A stretch of 26,362 nt of DNA, taken from an uncultured Lachnospiraceae bacterium. Its GTDB lineage: Bacteria; Bacillota; Clostridia; Lachnospirales; Lachnospiraceae. A model generated the notes under the pieces. It was not told the origin of the DNA. It worked only from the letters and a program-made list of their open reading frames with translations, and ran no database searches. Of the stretch, positions 1 through 8,329 are shown one piece after another (within the stretch, counting starts at the first letter, position 1; every line of letters begins with the position of its first letter). A program made the position numbers and the translations under genes. The DNA is taken from assembly GCA_910586095.1 (NCBI GenBank), contig CAJUHQ010000040.1, positions 1-26,362 on the forward strand, given 5' to 3'.

Positions 1-821
1 TTACAGGACATTGCCCTTATTTTGTAATGGCAAAATGCAGTCGTTGGAAAAAGAGTTGTTATAAATGTCCGCAAAAAGCACTATATCCAATTAGCTGGTT
101 TTTGGATTCTTCGCCAAAAAATTATAGGAATAAAAGGCAAATGTTTACATCTATTGCAGATCTTACAATTATTACCCCTTCTTTTTGGATGAAGCATTTA
201 ATAAAAGAATCTTTTTTTAAAAGGTTTCGAGTAGAAGTGGTTAGCAATGGAATAGACACTACACTCTTTCATCCGTGCCATGATGAAAAAGAATTAAAAA
301 AAGTACAAGATAAATATCATATTCCTAAGGATAAAAAAGTTCTTCTTGGTGTTGCAAGTGTATGGGAGAAACGAAAAGGATTTGAGTTTTTACTTTGTTT
401 GTCTGACAGGCTTCCGCAGGAGTATGTTCTTGTTCTGGTAGGGCTTAACAAGAAACAGATGCAGAAGGTGCCTAAAAAAATAGTAGGAATACAAAGAACA
501 GAGAATAAGCTTGAATTGGCACAACTATATTCATCAGCGCATATTTTTTTGAATCCCTCAATGGAAGAGTCCTTTTCGATGGTGACAATAGAGGCATTGG
601 CGTGCGCAACGCCAGTAATCGCATTAGATACAAGTGCAGTGAAAGAATTAGTTGATCGTGAATGTGGTATAATCCTACATGAGAATAAAGTAGAAGACTA
701 TTTGGATGCAATCAAAAAAATAGAACAAGCAACATTATCAAAAGATCAGATTGCACAAAAGGGATTAAAATATGATAAGCAATATATGGTTAAGAGAGTA
801 TTGCAATTATATGAAGAATAA
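1..821 (+). CDS. GT4-family glycosyltransferase, 5' end outside window
   Basis: The reading frame is open from base 3, before the first ATG at 27. The residues encoded there (TGHCPYFV, then CSRW...CYKCPQK) match the Cys-rich acceptor-side segment of GT4 glycosyltransferases from exopolysaccharide clusters (TGHC.YF...C..W...C..CPQ). The gene therefore starts upstream of the window and only about 272 C-terminal codons are present. Further on come the inter-domain segment ITPSFWM, then VVSNGID, and the nucleotide-sugar-binding half with NPSMEESFSMVTIEALACATPVI, where E-S-F-S and the second E are the usual EX7E-type donor-binding residues. The predicted role is cytoplasmic transfer of a sugar from an NDP-sugar to a lipid-linked glycan; donor and acceptor are unknown. 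The gene at 5190 carries the same Cys-rich segment. It is followed by a structured intergenic element, so it probably ends an upstream transcription unit. Confidence 0.9.
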   Translation, partial: TGHCPYFVMAKCSRWKKSCYKCPQKALYPISWFLDSSPKNYRNKRQMFTSIADLTIITPSFWMKHLIKESFFKRFRVEVVSNGIDTTLFHPCHDEKELKKVQDKYHIPKDKKVLLGVASVWEKRKGFEFLLCLSDRLPQEYVLVLVGLNKKQMQKVPKKIVGIQRTENKLELAQLYSSAHIFLNPSMEESFSMVTIEALACATPVIALDTSAVKELVDRECGIILHENKVEDYLDAIKKIEQATLSKDQIAQKGLKYDKQYMVKRVLQLYEE

Positions 822-836
822 AGGGAGAATCATTGT

Positions 837-967
837 AACAATTCAGACAGGTCTGAGCATTTACTGCGCAGACCCTGAAGATACGTTTGGGTGACAAGCA
901 TCCGCCCCATTGCGTAGCAATTTTTAATGGGCGGATGTCGTAACAGGACAGACTTGTCTGAGCTGTT
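837..967. repeat. Structured inverted-repeat element (MITE-like or structured RNA)
   Basis: The ends 837-855 and 949-967 are imperfect inverted repeats that match at 16 of 19 positions, and each contains its own small palindrome (CAGAC-n2-GTCTG). Between them is a strong hairpin: CATCCGCCCCATT at 899-911 pairs with AATGGGCGGATG at 926-937, with one extra C on the left arm. The element is clearly richer in G+C than its surroundings and contains no ORF. No T-run follows the central hairpin, so it is not a classical terminator, though it could end transcription of the gene before it. Terminal inverted repeats without a transposase suggest a miniature mobile element; a structured RNA is the alternative. 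I see no second copy in this window. Confidence 0.55.
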
Positions 968-1028
968 ATGAGTTATTACCAATTATTACAAGTTGGACAA
1001 CTTAGTAATAGATTTTTAAAAAAAACTA

Positions 1029-1037
1029 TGTTATACT
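1029..1037 (+). promoter_or_regulatory. Putative extended -10 promoter
   Basis: TG-T-TATACT fits an extended -10 element (TGn plus a -10 hexamer differing from TATAAT at one base). It lies about 35 bases before the start of the first GT2 gene and just downstream of the inverted-repeat element. The stretch upstream is A/T-rich, including an A8 run, but has no convincing -35 hexamer at 17 bases, which is usual for extended -10 promoters. It could drive the run of genes from 1072 onward. Confidence 0.4.
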
Positions 1038-1071
1038 GCTAGTAGTTGTGTAGATTAGGACAGGGGCCTTG

Positions 1072-1851
1072 ATGAGGATGTATAAATATCGTTTTACAAT
1101 TGTGACTGTATGCTATAATGCCGAGTTATATATTAAAAACACAATCATATCATTGCTTAAACAAACATATGGTGATTATGAATATATTATCAAAGATGGT
1201 GGTTCAACAGATAGAACGATGGATATTGTTCATTCTTTAGTTGAGGAAAGTGATCGAATACACATTGTCTGTAAGAGTGATAAGGGAATCTATGATGCTA
1301 TGAATCAGGCCATTGAAATGGCACAAGGGGAGTATATATACTTTTTAAATGCTGGAGATTGTTTTTGTAACAAAAAAGTCTTGGAAAGAGTGGACAAGTT
1401 TATAGAAAACAAGAATTATGGCGTGGTTTATGGAAACACTGTTCAAGTAGATGGGGAAAGGAGATCTCTTAGGAAATACGGAAAGATATGTAGCAATAAA
1501 TTATATTTTTTGACAGGGGATTGTATTTGTCATCAGGCGTTGTTTGCAAGACTAAGTTTATTTGAGGAAAAAAAGTTTGATACGCAATTTCAGATTTGTG
1601 CCGACAAAGAATGGCAGATGTATCATATTGTGGTAGGCCATGAGAAGTTTTATGGAATTCCTATTGCTGTGGCAATGGTAATGACAGACGGATTTAGCAA
1701 AAGACATGTGCAATTGTTCGAGAGGGAAACATATAACTGTTTAAAGAAATATTACCCATATATGGCATGGATATATACAGTGTTATTAAAGATTAAGAAA
1801 AATCAATGGATTTTAAAAGGATTTCAATTCATAGAAAGAGTATTTTTATAA
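1072..1851 (+). CDS. GT2-family glycosyltransferase (WcaE-like)
   Basis: A 259-residue GT-A fold protein. The N-terminus FTIVTVCYNAE, then DGGSTDRT at about 44-51 and GIYDAMNQAI, are hallmarks of family 2 glycosyltransferases. FLNAGD near residue 90 takes the place of the DXD metal/UDP site, followed by CHQALFAR and a C-ADKEW segment in the acceptor half. Length is normal for the family. Starts at 1069 (TTG), 1072 (ATG) and 1078 (ATG) are all in frame; 1072 is preferred because AGGGG at 1062-1066 lies about five bases before it. The gene is first after the probable promoter and is followed after 18 bases by a second GT2. It should add one sugar to the growing repeat unit at the inner face of the membrane; sugar specificity cannot be read from the sequence. 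Confidence 0.9.
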   Translation: MRMYKYRFTIVTVCYNAELYIKNTIISLLKQTYGDYEYIIKDGGSTDRTMDIVHSLVEESDRIHIVCKSDKGIYDAMNQAIEMAQGEYIYFLNAGDCFCNKKVLERVDKFIENKNYGVVYGNTVQVDGERRSLRKYGKICSNKLYFLTGDCICHQALFARLSLFEEKKFDTQFQICADKEWQMYHIVVGHEKFYGIPIAVAMVMTDGFSKRHVQLFERETYNCLKKYYPYMAWIYTVLLKIKKNQWILKGFQFIERVFL

Positions 1852-1869
1852 GAGGACAGAAAAGAGTAG

Positions 1870-2673
1870 ATGGCTAAGATATCTATTGTGACACCAACAT
1901 TTAATAGTGTCAAATATATTGAAAATTGTATACAATCTATAATGACACAAACATATTTAGATTATGAGCATATTATAATAGATGGTGGTTCAACAGACGG
2001 AACTCTGGAAATTTTGCAAAAGTATGAAAATAAATACCCCATGAAATGGAGATCGGAACCAGATCAGGGAATGTATGATGCAATTAATAAAGGATTTCAA
2101 TTAGCTACAGGCGAGATTTATGCATGGATAAATTCAGATGACTGCTATTATCCTTGGACATTAGGGCTTGTGGTTAGGGTATTTGATAAAAAAAAGATTC
2201 AGTGGCTTATAGGAATTCCGTCTAATACAAAAAACTATGAAGGAATGAAGATTACGTATTTGTTGCCTAATCTCCCGCCTATTTTTCATCGCAAGATGAT
2301 ACAAAAGGGAATTTATGATGGTAGAAGGATGCCATTTATACAACAGGAGTCGTGTTTTTGGACAAGACAATTGTGGGAGAAGAGTGGTGGAATTGATATA
2401 AAATATAAGATGGCGGGTGATTATCATTTGTGGCGCAAGTTTGCTAAAATGACAGCCTTATATACAATACATTGTAATCTTGCAAGCTTTCAGATTCATG
2501 AAGGTCAAAAATCGAGTGATATGGTTGCATATTACAAAGAAGTGGGTACACAAAAATCAGGAAAAATAAAATCAGTTTTGTTATTAGCAAAACTATGGTT
2601 GTATTCACTAAAGAATTATGGAAGATATATGGTTAATATTGAACAATTATATATAGGAATGGATAAAAGTTAA
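1870..2673 (+). CDS. GT2-family glycosyltransferase
   Basis: A 267-residue GT-A protein with KISIVTPTFNS at the start, IIDGGSTDGT at about 37-46, GMYDAINKG, and INSDD at about 88-92 as the metal-binding DXD-type motif. The acceptor-side segment IQQESCFWTRQLWEKSGG and the later AGDYHLWRKF are typical of GT2 enzymes of exopolysaccharide clusters. It is a paralogue of the preceding gene rather than a recent duplicate, since identity is limited to the family motifs. The next gene begins two bases after its stop, so the two are probably translationally coupled. It is predicted to act in the cytoplasm on a lipid-linked acceptor; the donor sugar is not predictable. Confidence 0.9.
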   Translation: MAKISIVTPTFNSVKYIENCIQSIMTQTYLDYEHIIIDGGSTDGTLEILQKYENKYPMKWRSEPDQGMYDAINKGFQLATGEIYAWINSDDCYYPWTLGLVVRVFDKKKIQWLIGIPSNTKNYEGMKITYLLPNLPPIFHRKMIQKGIYDGRRMPFIQQESCFWTRQLWEKSGGIDIKYKMAGDYHLWRKFAKMTALYTIHCNLASFQIHEGQKSSDMVAYYKEVGTQKSGKIKSVLLLAKLWLYSLKNYGRYMVNIEQLYIGMDKS

Positions 2674-2675
2674 GA

Positions 2676-3971
2676 ATGAAAATTTTATGGTTAACCAATT
2701 ATCCACTGCCACGGATTGCAGATCAAGTTGGGTTGCCACGCGTTGTAAATGAAGGATGGCTAGTGGGGTTGTCAGAACTATTGATAGAGAAAAAGTGGAA
2801 GATTGTTCTTTGCTCCCCACTTGAGAAAATTCAGAAAACAATACAGTATAGTGAGAGTTGTTTGAAATTTTATGGAATCGTAAATAAGAATAATGAGTTA
2901 TATAATGAAACATTAAAGACAACATTCGAGGAAGTTCTTCGTGAAGAGATGCCAGATATCATTCATATTATGGGAAGTGAATTTCCACATAGTTTTTCAA
3001 TGATGGAAGCATGCAAAGCTTGTGGAATTGAAAATAGATGTGTAGTATCGATTCAAGGTTTAATCTCTAAAATTGCGTTGGCTTTTGAGATAGGAATTGA
3101 TGAGATTGCAAAAAAGAAAAGAATTTTGTGGGATAGGATAGTCAAGGATTCTATTCTGTTAAATAAAAAGAAGTTTATATATAGAGGAGGATATGAAGAG
3201 AAGCTGTTACAATGTGTTCATCATGTTATAGGACGCACAGAGTGGGACTATCTATGTGTGAAACAAATAAATCCTACTGTACATTATTATCAAGGAAATG
3301 AGATCTTAAGAAATGCTTTTTATCAGAATAGATGGGAGTATGAAAAATGTGAGAAACATACTATTATGATAAGTCAGGCAACATATCCAATTAAGGGATT
3401 TCATATTTTGCTTCGTGCAGTTGGAAATTTGGTAAAAAAATATCCAGATATTAAATTATTAGTGCCTTCCACTACCATTTATAAAAGAGCAGAAAAACGT
3501 CTTTCATTTTTCAATAGTGATTATACAAATTATATATTAAATTTGATAAAAAGTACAGGGCTTGGAGAACATATAGAATTCCTTGGGCGCTTGAATGAGG
3601 AGGAAATGTGTAAGGCATATCAAAGAGCGAATGTGTGTGTGATTGCTTCTACGATTGAAAATTCCTCTAATTCATTAGGTGAAGCAATGTTACTAGGGAT
3701 GCCTGTTGTTGCATCTCAGGTAGGAGGACTTAGAAGCTTGATGGAACACAATCAGGAGGGATACTTTTTTCCAATTACAGAGGAGTATATGTTGGAAATA
3801 TATATAGATAAGGTATTTTCACTAGTAGATAAGGCGATTTGTATGGGACAGGCAGCACACATACGGGCAATGGAAACTCATAATAAAGAGAGGAATGTTC
3901 AAAATTTGATTGATTGTTATAAGACTATAAATAAACATGGCGAAGTGTTCTTGGGGGGGTACTTCGATTAA
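2676..3971 (+). CDS. GT4-family glycosyltransferase ending at a G7 tract
   Basis: A 431-residue GT-B glycosyltransferase. The N-terminal half starts MKILWLTNYPLP and contains the acceptor-domain segment IIHIMGSEFPHS. The C-terminal half has QATYPIKGFHILL, IEFLGRLNEEEM and the donor site ASTIENSSNSLGEAMLLG, with both E residues spaced as expected. The last codons run into GGGGGGG at 3953-3959 and then stop after four more codons (TAC TTC GAT TAA). With one more G the stop would be bypassed and the frame would continue straight into the next glycosyltransferase, giving a single protein of about 827 residues. Whether the present end is the natural one is uncertain, but the catalytic domains are complete as read. 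Confidence 0.88.
   Translation: MKILWLTNYPLPRIADQVGLPRVVNEGWLVGLSELLIEKKWKIVLCSPLEKIQKTIQYSESCLKFYGIVNKNNELYNETLKTTFEEVLREEMPDIIHIMGSEFPHSFSMMEACKACGIENRCVVSIQGLISKIALAFEIGIDEIAKKKRILWDRIVKDSILLNKKKFIYRGGYEEKLLQCVHHVIGRTEWDYLCVKQINPTVHYYQGNEILRNAFYQNRWEYEKCEKHTIMISQATYPIKGFHILLRAVGNLVKKYPDIKLLVPSTTIYKRAEKRLSFFNSDYTNYILNLIKSTGLGEHIEFLGRLNEEEMCKAYQRANVCVIASTIENSSNSLGEAMLLGMPVVASQVGGLRSLMEHNQEGYFFPITEEYMLEIYIDKVFSLVDKAICMGQAAHIRAMETHNKERNVQNLIDCYKTINKHGEVFLGGYFD
3953..3959 (+). repeat. G7 homopolymer at the junction of two glycosyltransferases
   Basis: Seven G followed by TA. The frame of the downstream gene is open from just after the in-frame TAA at 3932, through the tract and onward, but it has no ATG near its start. 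An ATG at 3937 enters the downstream frame only if the tract is G6 or G9. The upstream gene's own frame enters it only if the tract is G8. Tract length therefore decides how the 4028 gene is translated. Confidence 0.7.
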
Positions 3972-4027
3972 TAAAGGGAAAAGTCGATAAACTTAAAAAG
4001 AATATTTTTAAAGGTCGATTTGCGTTA

Positions 4028-5158
4028 TTGTTTATAGATATAAATAAATATGGAAATATTGTGCCTAATATAAATTTGAATTTATCCAAAAAGCAAAAAA
4101 AGGCATTGATTGTTTATATTGATTATAAAGATGCTTGTGTACAAATAACAAATTTTTATAATGAAAATAGCAATGGTACATTGCATACAAATAGGTTAGA
4201 GTTATTTCAGATTATTAAGGCATTTATTGGACTTGATTATTGTGTGGATGTATGTGCTTACGACGATTATAAGGCAAAAGCATATATAGCTAAAAATAAT
4301 TATGATGTTGTATTTGGGCTAGGAGATATGTTTCGATGGGCTTGCAAACATATTAAAGCATACAAAATAATATATATGACAGAAAATCCATATGATATTT
4401 CTATAAAGAAGGAGACAGAACGAATAACATATTTTGAACAGCGGCATAAAAAAAGATGGTTTTTAGAACGTACTAATAAATTTTATCGCAAGCAGGATGA
4501 AAACAGAGCAGATATGGTCATAAGTGTCGGAGAGACAGAGCTTTATAAAGATAGAAAAATAGAAGCGGCAAGGCTTTATCCAAGCGGTTTGTTTAATGAT
4601 GCATTTTGCTTTAATGATAGTAATAAACATAAGACTAATTTTCTTGTTTTTGGTACAGACGGATTTATTCATAAAGGAAATGATTTATTAATTGATGTAT
4701 TTTTAAAACATCCAGAATGGACGTTATATATATGTGGTAGTAATGTGACTTCTAGCATCAAAAAAATTATGGGTATTAATATAGAGAAAACAAATATTGT
4801 CGATTGTGGCTATATTAATGTAAATGATAAGAAATATTTAGAGTTAGCTTATAAATGTGTATTTGTGCTTCAACCTTCTTGTTCAGAGGCTTCTTCAACA
4901 GCGATACTAACTTGTATGCGTCATGGAATGATACCAATAGTAATGCACGGGAATGGATTTGACAGGCTAGATAAATATTGCTATTTTTTTGAGAATTATT
5001 TTATTGATGATATAGAACAGACAATTAAGGATGCAATTGCTATAGCAAATGATAGTTTGCTAAAAAGAAGTAGAGAAGTATATTTGTATGCGAATAAAGC
5101 CTTTACAATAGAAGCATTTGGAAAAGAGATTGAGAAGATCTTGATGGATGTCTGTTAA
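4028..5158 (+). CDS. GT-B glycosyltransferase with tract-dependent N-terminus
   Basis: Read from TTG 4028 this is 376 residues. It has a GT-B architecture: an N-terminal Rossmann-like half (KALIVYIDYKDACVQ, then NNYDVVFGLGDMF), and a C-terminal half with FLVFGTDGFIHKGNDLLIDVF, YICGS, and QPSCSEASSTAILTCMRHGMIPI, where the serine- and glutamate-rich donor segment is recognisable. No fitting ribosome site precedes TTG 4028. The same frame stays open for about 30 codons upstream (LRLIKGKVDKLKKNIFKGRF), a plausible native N-terminus, back to the G7 tract. The true start is therefore probably on the other side of the tract, either through ATG 3937 (tract G6 or G9) or as a fusion with the previous gene (G8). 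As sequenced, expression may be low or off. Confidence 0.75.
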   Translation: MFIDINKYGNIVPNINLNLSKKQKKALIVYIDYKDACVQITNFYNENSNGTLHTNRLELFQIIKAFIGLDYCVDVCAYDDYKAKAYIAKNNYDVVFGLGDMFRWACKHIKAYKIIYMTENPYDISIKKETERITYFEQRHKKRWFLERTNKFYRKQDENRADMVISVGETELYKDRKIEAARLYPSGLFNDAFCFNDSNKHKTNFLVFGTDGFIHKGNDLLIDVFLKHPEWTLYICGSNVTSSIKKIMGINIEKTNIVDCGYINVNDKKYLELAYKCVFVLQPSCSEASSTAILTCMRHGMIPIVMHGNGFDRLDKYCYFFENYFIDDIEQTIKDAIAIANDSLLKRSREVYLYANKAFTIEAFGKEIEKILMDVC

Positions 5159-5189
5159 GTCTTGTATAATTTTTATAGGAAGATAATCA

Positions 5190-6461
5190 ATGAAAATAGT
5201 TCATATTACCACAGGGGTAAGCCGGTCTTCTGCTTGTTTCAGAATACAAAATGCACTAAATAAACAAAATATAAATTCAAGTATACTAGCATTAAAGAAA
5301 AGTGAAGAGAAAATTCCCAATGTATATGTTATTCAAGGATATAGTGTCTGGTATAAAGCTTATGAGAAAATAGCATACTATCTTAATATAGCTGAATTTG
5401 TTTTTTTGAAGAAACTGTGTGGCTTGAAAGATGGGATGCCGTTTACGTTTGGAATATTTGGTATCAATCTTACTAAATTTTCAATTATAAAGGATGCAGA
5501 TATTATTCATATACATTGTGTAAATGGAGCATTTATGTCCTTACACTCTTTTTCAAGCTTAAGAAAATTGAATAAACCAATTGTAATAACAGTACATGAT
5601 AGTTGGATACTGACGGGAGGATGTCATGTGCTGGATGGGTGTATCAATTTTCAGTATATGTGTAAGAATTGTCCTCAGCTTGAAAGATATAAAAAACTAG
5701 TATATAGAAGTTTTAAAAGGAAAAGAAAAACGCTAGAAAAACTTGATATAACATTCACAGCACCGAGTAAATGGACATTATCTAATATAGAAAAGAGTAT
5801 GATGTTCAATGCTAAAAAGCATGCAGTTGTCATAGCAAATACTTTGAATCTCTCAGTTTTTCGTATTATGAATAGCAACGAGATTAAGCAGTTGATTCGT
5901 CCTCAGCAAAATAATAAAATAAGAATATTATTTGGGGCGGCAAATAGTGTTTCAACCCCATACAAAGGATTTAATTATTTGTTGAAGATGCTTGTATATT
6001 TGCGTGCATTTTATCCCGAGATTGCTAGTAGAATAGAACTAAATATTTTTGGGGCAAATTGTAGTAATGAGAAAGAATTAGAATATTATGATTGTACATT
6101 TTGGGGATATATTGTGTCTGAAGAAAAGTTAGCAGCACTCTATAACTATTGTGACTTGTATATAGTTCCTTCACTAGAAGATAGTTTTAATCAAACTGTT
6201 TTAGAAAGCAGTGCTTGTGGGACACCAGTGGTAAGCTTTAGTACAGGTGGAATAGTAGATATCATTATACATGAACAAACAGGATATTTAGCGAAATATA
6301 AAAATAGTGAAGATTTGGCACAAGGAATTATATGGATGCTGGAAAATAACATAGAAAATCAGATAGGTATAAATGCAAGAAGATATGTGGAAGACAAATT
6401 TTCAGAAGAGAGAATTGGCAAAGCATTTAAGCATTTGTATGAAAGTATTTTATATAAATAA
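5190..6461 (+). CDS. GT4-family glycosyltransferase
   Basis: A 423-residue GT-B enzyme starting at an ATG with AGGAAG about nine bases upstream. The acceptor half carries HDSWILTGGCHVLDGC followed by C-NCPQLERY and FTAPSKW, the same Cys-rich signature seen in the partial gene at the window start. The donor half has YKGFNYLLKML, FWGYI, and YIVPSLEDSFNQTVLESSACGTPVVSF, with the EDSFNQ...E donor-binding residues in place. Length and motif order are complete. It follows the 4028 gene after 31 bases and is the last intact member of the first glycosyltransferase run. No homopolymer tract is present, so it should be constitutively readable. Confidence 0.92.
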   Translation: MKIVHITTGVSRSSACFRIQNALNKQNINSSILALKKSEEKIPNVYVIQGYSVWYKAYEKIAYYLNIAEFVFLKKLCGLKDGMPFTFGIFGINLTKFSIIKDADIIHIHCVNGAFMSLHSFSSLRKLNKPIVITVHDSWILTGGCHVLDGCINFQYMCKNCPQLERYKKLVYRSFKRKRKTLEKLDITFTAPSKWTLSNIEKSMMFNAKKHAVVIANTLNLSVFRIMNSNEIKQLIRPQQNNKIRILFGAANSVSTPYKGFNYLLKMLVYLRAFYPEIASRIELNIFGANCSNEKELEYYDCTFWGYIVSEEKLAALYNYCDLYIVPSLEDSFNQTVLESSACGTPVVSFSTGGIVDIIIHEQTGYLAKYKNSEDLAQGIIWMLENNIENQIGINARRYVEDKFSEERIGKAFKHLYESILYK

Positions 6462-6528
6462 TATAGAACTTATGTTAAATATTAAAGTTTTTCGATATTA
6501 CTCTGATTTCCCAATATGAGCTTTATTC

Positions 6529-7186
6529 GTGATGGCATGGGAAATTACTATTTTTGTATATAATGAAATGCCAACTGAAAATGAGAAATTGTTAATTGGC
6601 ACGGCTCTCGTTGAATTATCTGGTATGGATATATTTATAATTGCTCCAAATGATGTGGATGTAAAGTCATATAGAAAAAACTATAAGTGTAAGATGCTTA
6701 CTATGGAAGTCAAAAGATAAGAATCAATATCCTAATTATAATCGTATGATGATGAATGTTAAATTTTATAAGAAATTTGGTGAATATGAATATATGCTTG
6801 TTTGTCAACCAGATTGTTTAATTTTGAAAAATCAATCTGAACTAGAACAGATATATAAAATGGGATATGATTATATTGGCGGTGTGTTTGATTTTAATAA
6901 TGTATTAAAGGCAGCTTGTTAAAGTATGATTTTATAAAAAGTATCCACAATTAGAGTCAAAAGAGTTTATTTGTGGAAATGGCGGGGGGTTGTTAAGAAA
7001 AATTGCCTCTATTAAAAAATATAGTAGAAGATTTAAACTTTTTTCGGCAAGGGAAGAGGATATATTTTTGTTTATTTTAATACAAATTGGTTTAAAGTTA
7101 GGGAGGTAATTTCGCCAACACCTTCTTTGAATAATAGAACTATACAATATTTGTACAATGGTATGTATATTCTACTAGGACAATAA
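6529..7186 (+). pseudogene. Decayed DUF5672-type glycosyltransferase
   Basis: Conserved pieces of one protein are spread over at least three frames. The first (6529-6720) reads VYNEMPTENEKLLIG...FIIAPNDVD. The second (from about 6716 to 6922) reads YNRMMMNVKFYKKF, EYMLVCQPDCLIL and GYDYIGGVFD. The third (about 6942-7108) has CGNGGGLLRKIAS and EEDIFLF. The last (to 7186) has VISPTPSLN. The order YNR-M...YEY-L--QPD...YDYIG...GNGG-LR...ED is that of DUF5672-type glycosyltransferases. The gaps need at least three indels, so the gene is dead. The GNGG motif is encoded by a G6 run at 6984-6989, so the tract may predate the decay. It sits between the first glycosyltransferase run and the next operon-like block. 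Confidence 0.8.
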
Positions 7187-7398
7187 GGATTCAGAAAATT
7201 GTAAAAAGTATTTTTAAGTATGAATTGGTATTTAATTAGAGGAGATAGATAACAAGATATAGTAACAGGAAGGATTTAAACATAATATTGTCTAAAAAGT
7301 GTATGTTTAACAGTTAAAAAAGTTAATTTTAATAGACATACATCGACAAAATAAATAGATTTAGAAACGGATGATTGCATAGAGTTGGAGTAGCATCA

Positions 7399-8328
7399 AT
7401 GAGTATAAAACAAAAAGTAACTAAATATATAATTGAGAATTGGATTGATTCGGTGTATTGTATTGGTTATAGAAGAACAGAGGATAATTTTTGGGAAGAA
7501 ACGATATCACGATTTAATGTATTAAAGCCTACATTTCGTTATTGGTATGCTGATCCTATTCCGTGTACTATCAAGGGGAAGGATTATATTTTTATGGAAA
7601 AATATGATAGGATAGCACAAAGGGGGCATATAGCTGTAGCGGAATTAAAAGCCAATGGAAAGATCACAAAACCCAGAACAATTGTTAAGAGAAATACTCA
7701 TATGTCTTTTCCTATGATTATTTCATACAAAGGACAATATTATATGATACCAGAATCCTCAGAAACACATCATATTGATATATATATAATGGATAGTTCT
7801 GTACTACATTGGAAACATTATTATTCAATACATGTAAATGAAGAAATTGTTGATATTGTGTTTGAGATTCAAGGAGAAAACATAATTTTGTTGGGAGGTA
7901 TTTTAAATAATAAAAATATTTTGCAAGTTAAGAAATCAATTATTACAATTTATAATTTTGATAATATAAATAAATTTCATTACAAATTAGAATATATGGA
8001 TGAGGAATATTCTTATGACCAAAGAAATGCCGGAAATTTTTTTATAATGAATGGTGAGAAATATTTGGTTACACAGGAAAGTACACAAAATGATTATGGA
8101 ATGTATTTAAAGTTATATAAGGTAAATGAATTTAATGAATCAAATATTCAATTAAATTATATAAAACGAAAAACAGCACAAAATTTAAATATATCACTTA
8201 GTCCATATCGATATAGAAAAATAGGGACACATACGTATGGAAGAGGAGCAAATAAATATGAAGTAGTGGATATATCAGCTACACAGTTATCAATACATCC
8301 ATTATTGAGAAGAATGAGAGGAAAATAA
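7399..8328 (+). CDS. Five-bladed beta-propeller protein (GIPC-transferase-like domain)
   Basis: A 309-residue protein from ATG 7399, chosen because GGAG at 7387-7390 lies eight bases upstream; an in-frame TTG at 7375 has no such site. The segments RYWYADPIPC, KDYIFMEKYD, GHIAVAELKANGKI, THMSFPMII and YYMIPESSETHHIDIY match the repeating blades of the propeller found in glucosamine inositolphosphorylceramide transferase-like proteins, related in fold to GH43/GH32 propellers. In bacteria these occur in glycan clusters, sometimes fused to formyltransferase domains, none of which is present here. No signal peptide or membrane segment is evident, so a cytoplasmic sugar-transfer or sugar-binding role is inferred. 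It is followed one base later by a GT2. The 212 bases before it, after the decayed DUF5672 gene, hold no recognisable coding segment. Confidence 0.7.
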   Translation: MSIKQKVTKYIIENWIDSVYCIGYRRTEDNFWEETISRFNVLKPTFRYWYADPIPCTIKGKDYIFMEKYDRIAQRGHIAVAELKANGKITKPRTIVKRNTHMSFPMIISYKGQYYMIPESSETHHIDIYIMDSSVLHWKHYYSIHVNEEIVDIVFEIQGENIILLGGILNNKNILQVKKSIITIYNFDNINKFHYKLEYMDEEYSYDQRNAGNFFIMNGEKYLVTQESTQNDYGMYLKLYKVNEFNESNIQLNYIKRKTAQNLNISLSPYRYRKIGTHTYGRGANKYEVVDISATQLSIHPLLRRMRGK

Positions 8329-8329
8329 T

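Noticed and set aside
837..967. Classical Rho-independent terminator for the first gene
   Set aside because: The hairpin is strong but no T-run follows it, and the outer inverted repeats fit an element or structured RNA better.
5900..6461. Possible tract-controlled switching of the GT4 at 5190
   Set aside because: Only a G4 run is present; no long homopolymer interrupts or flanks the gene.
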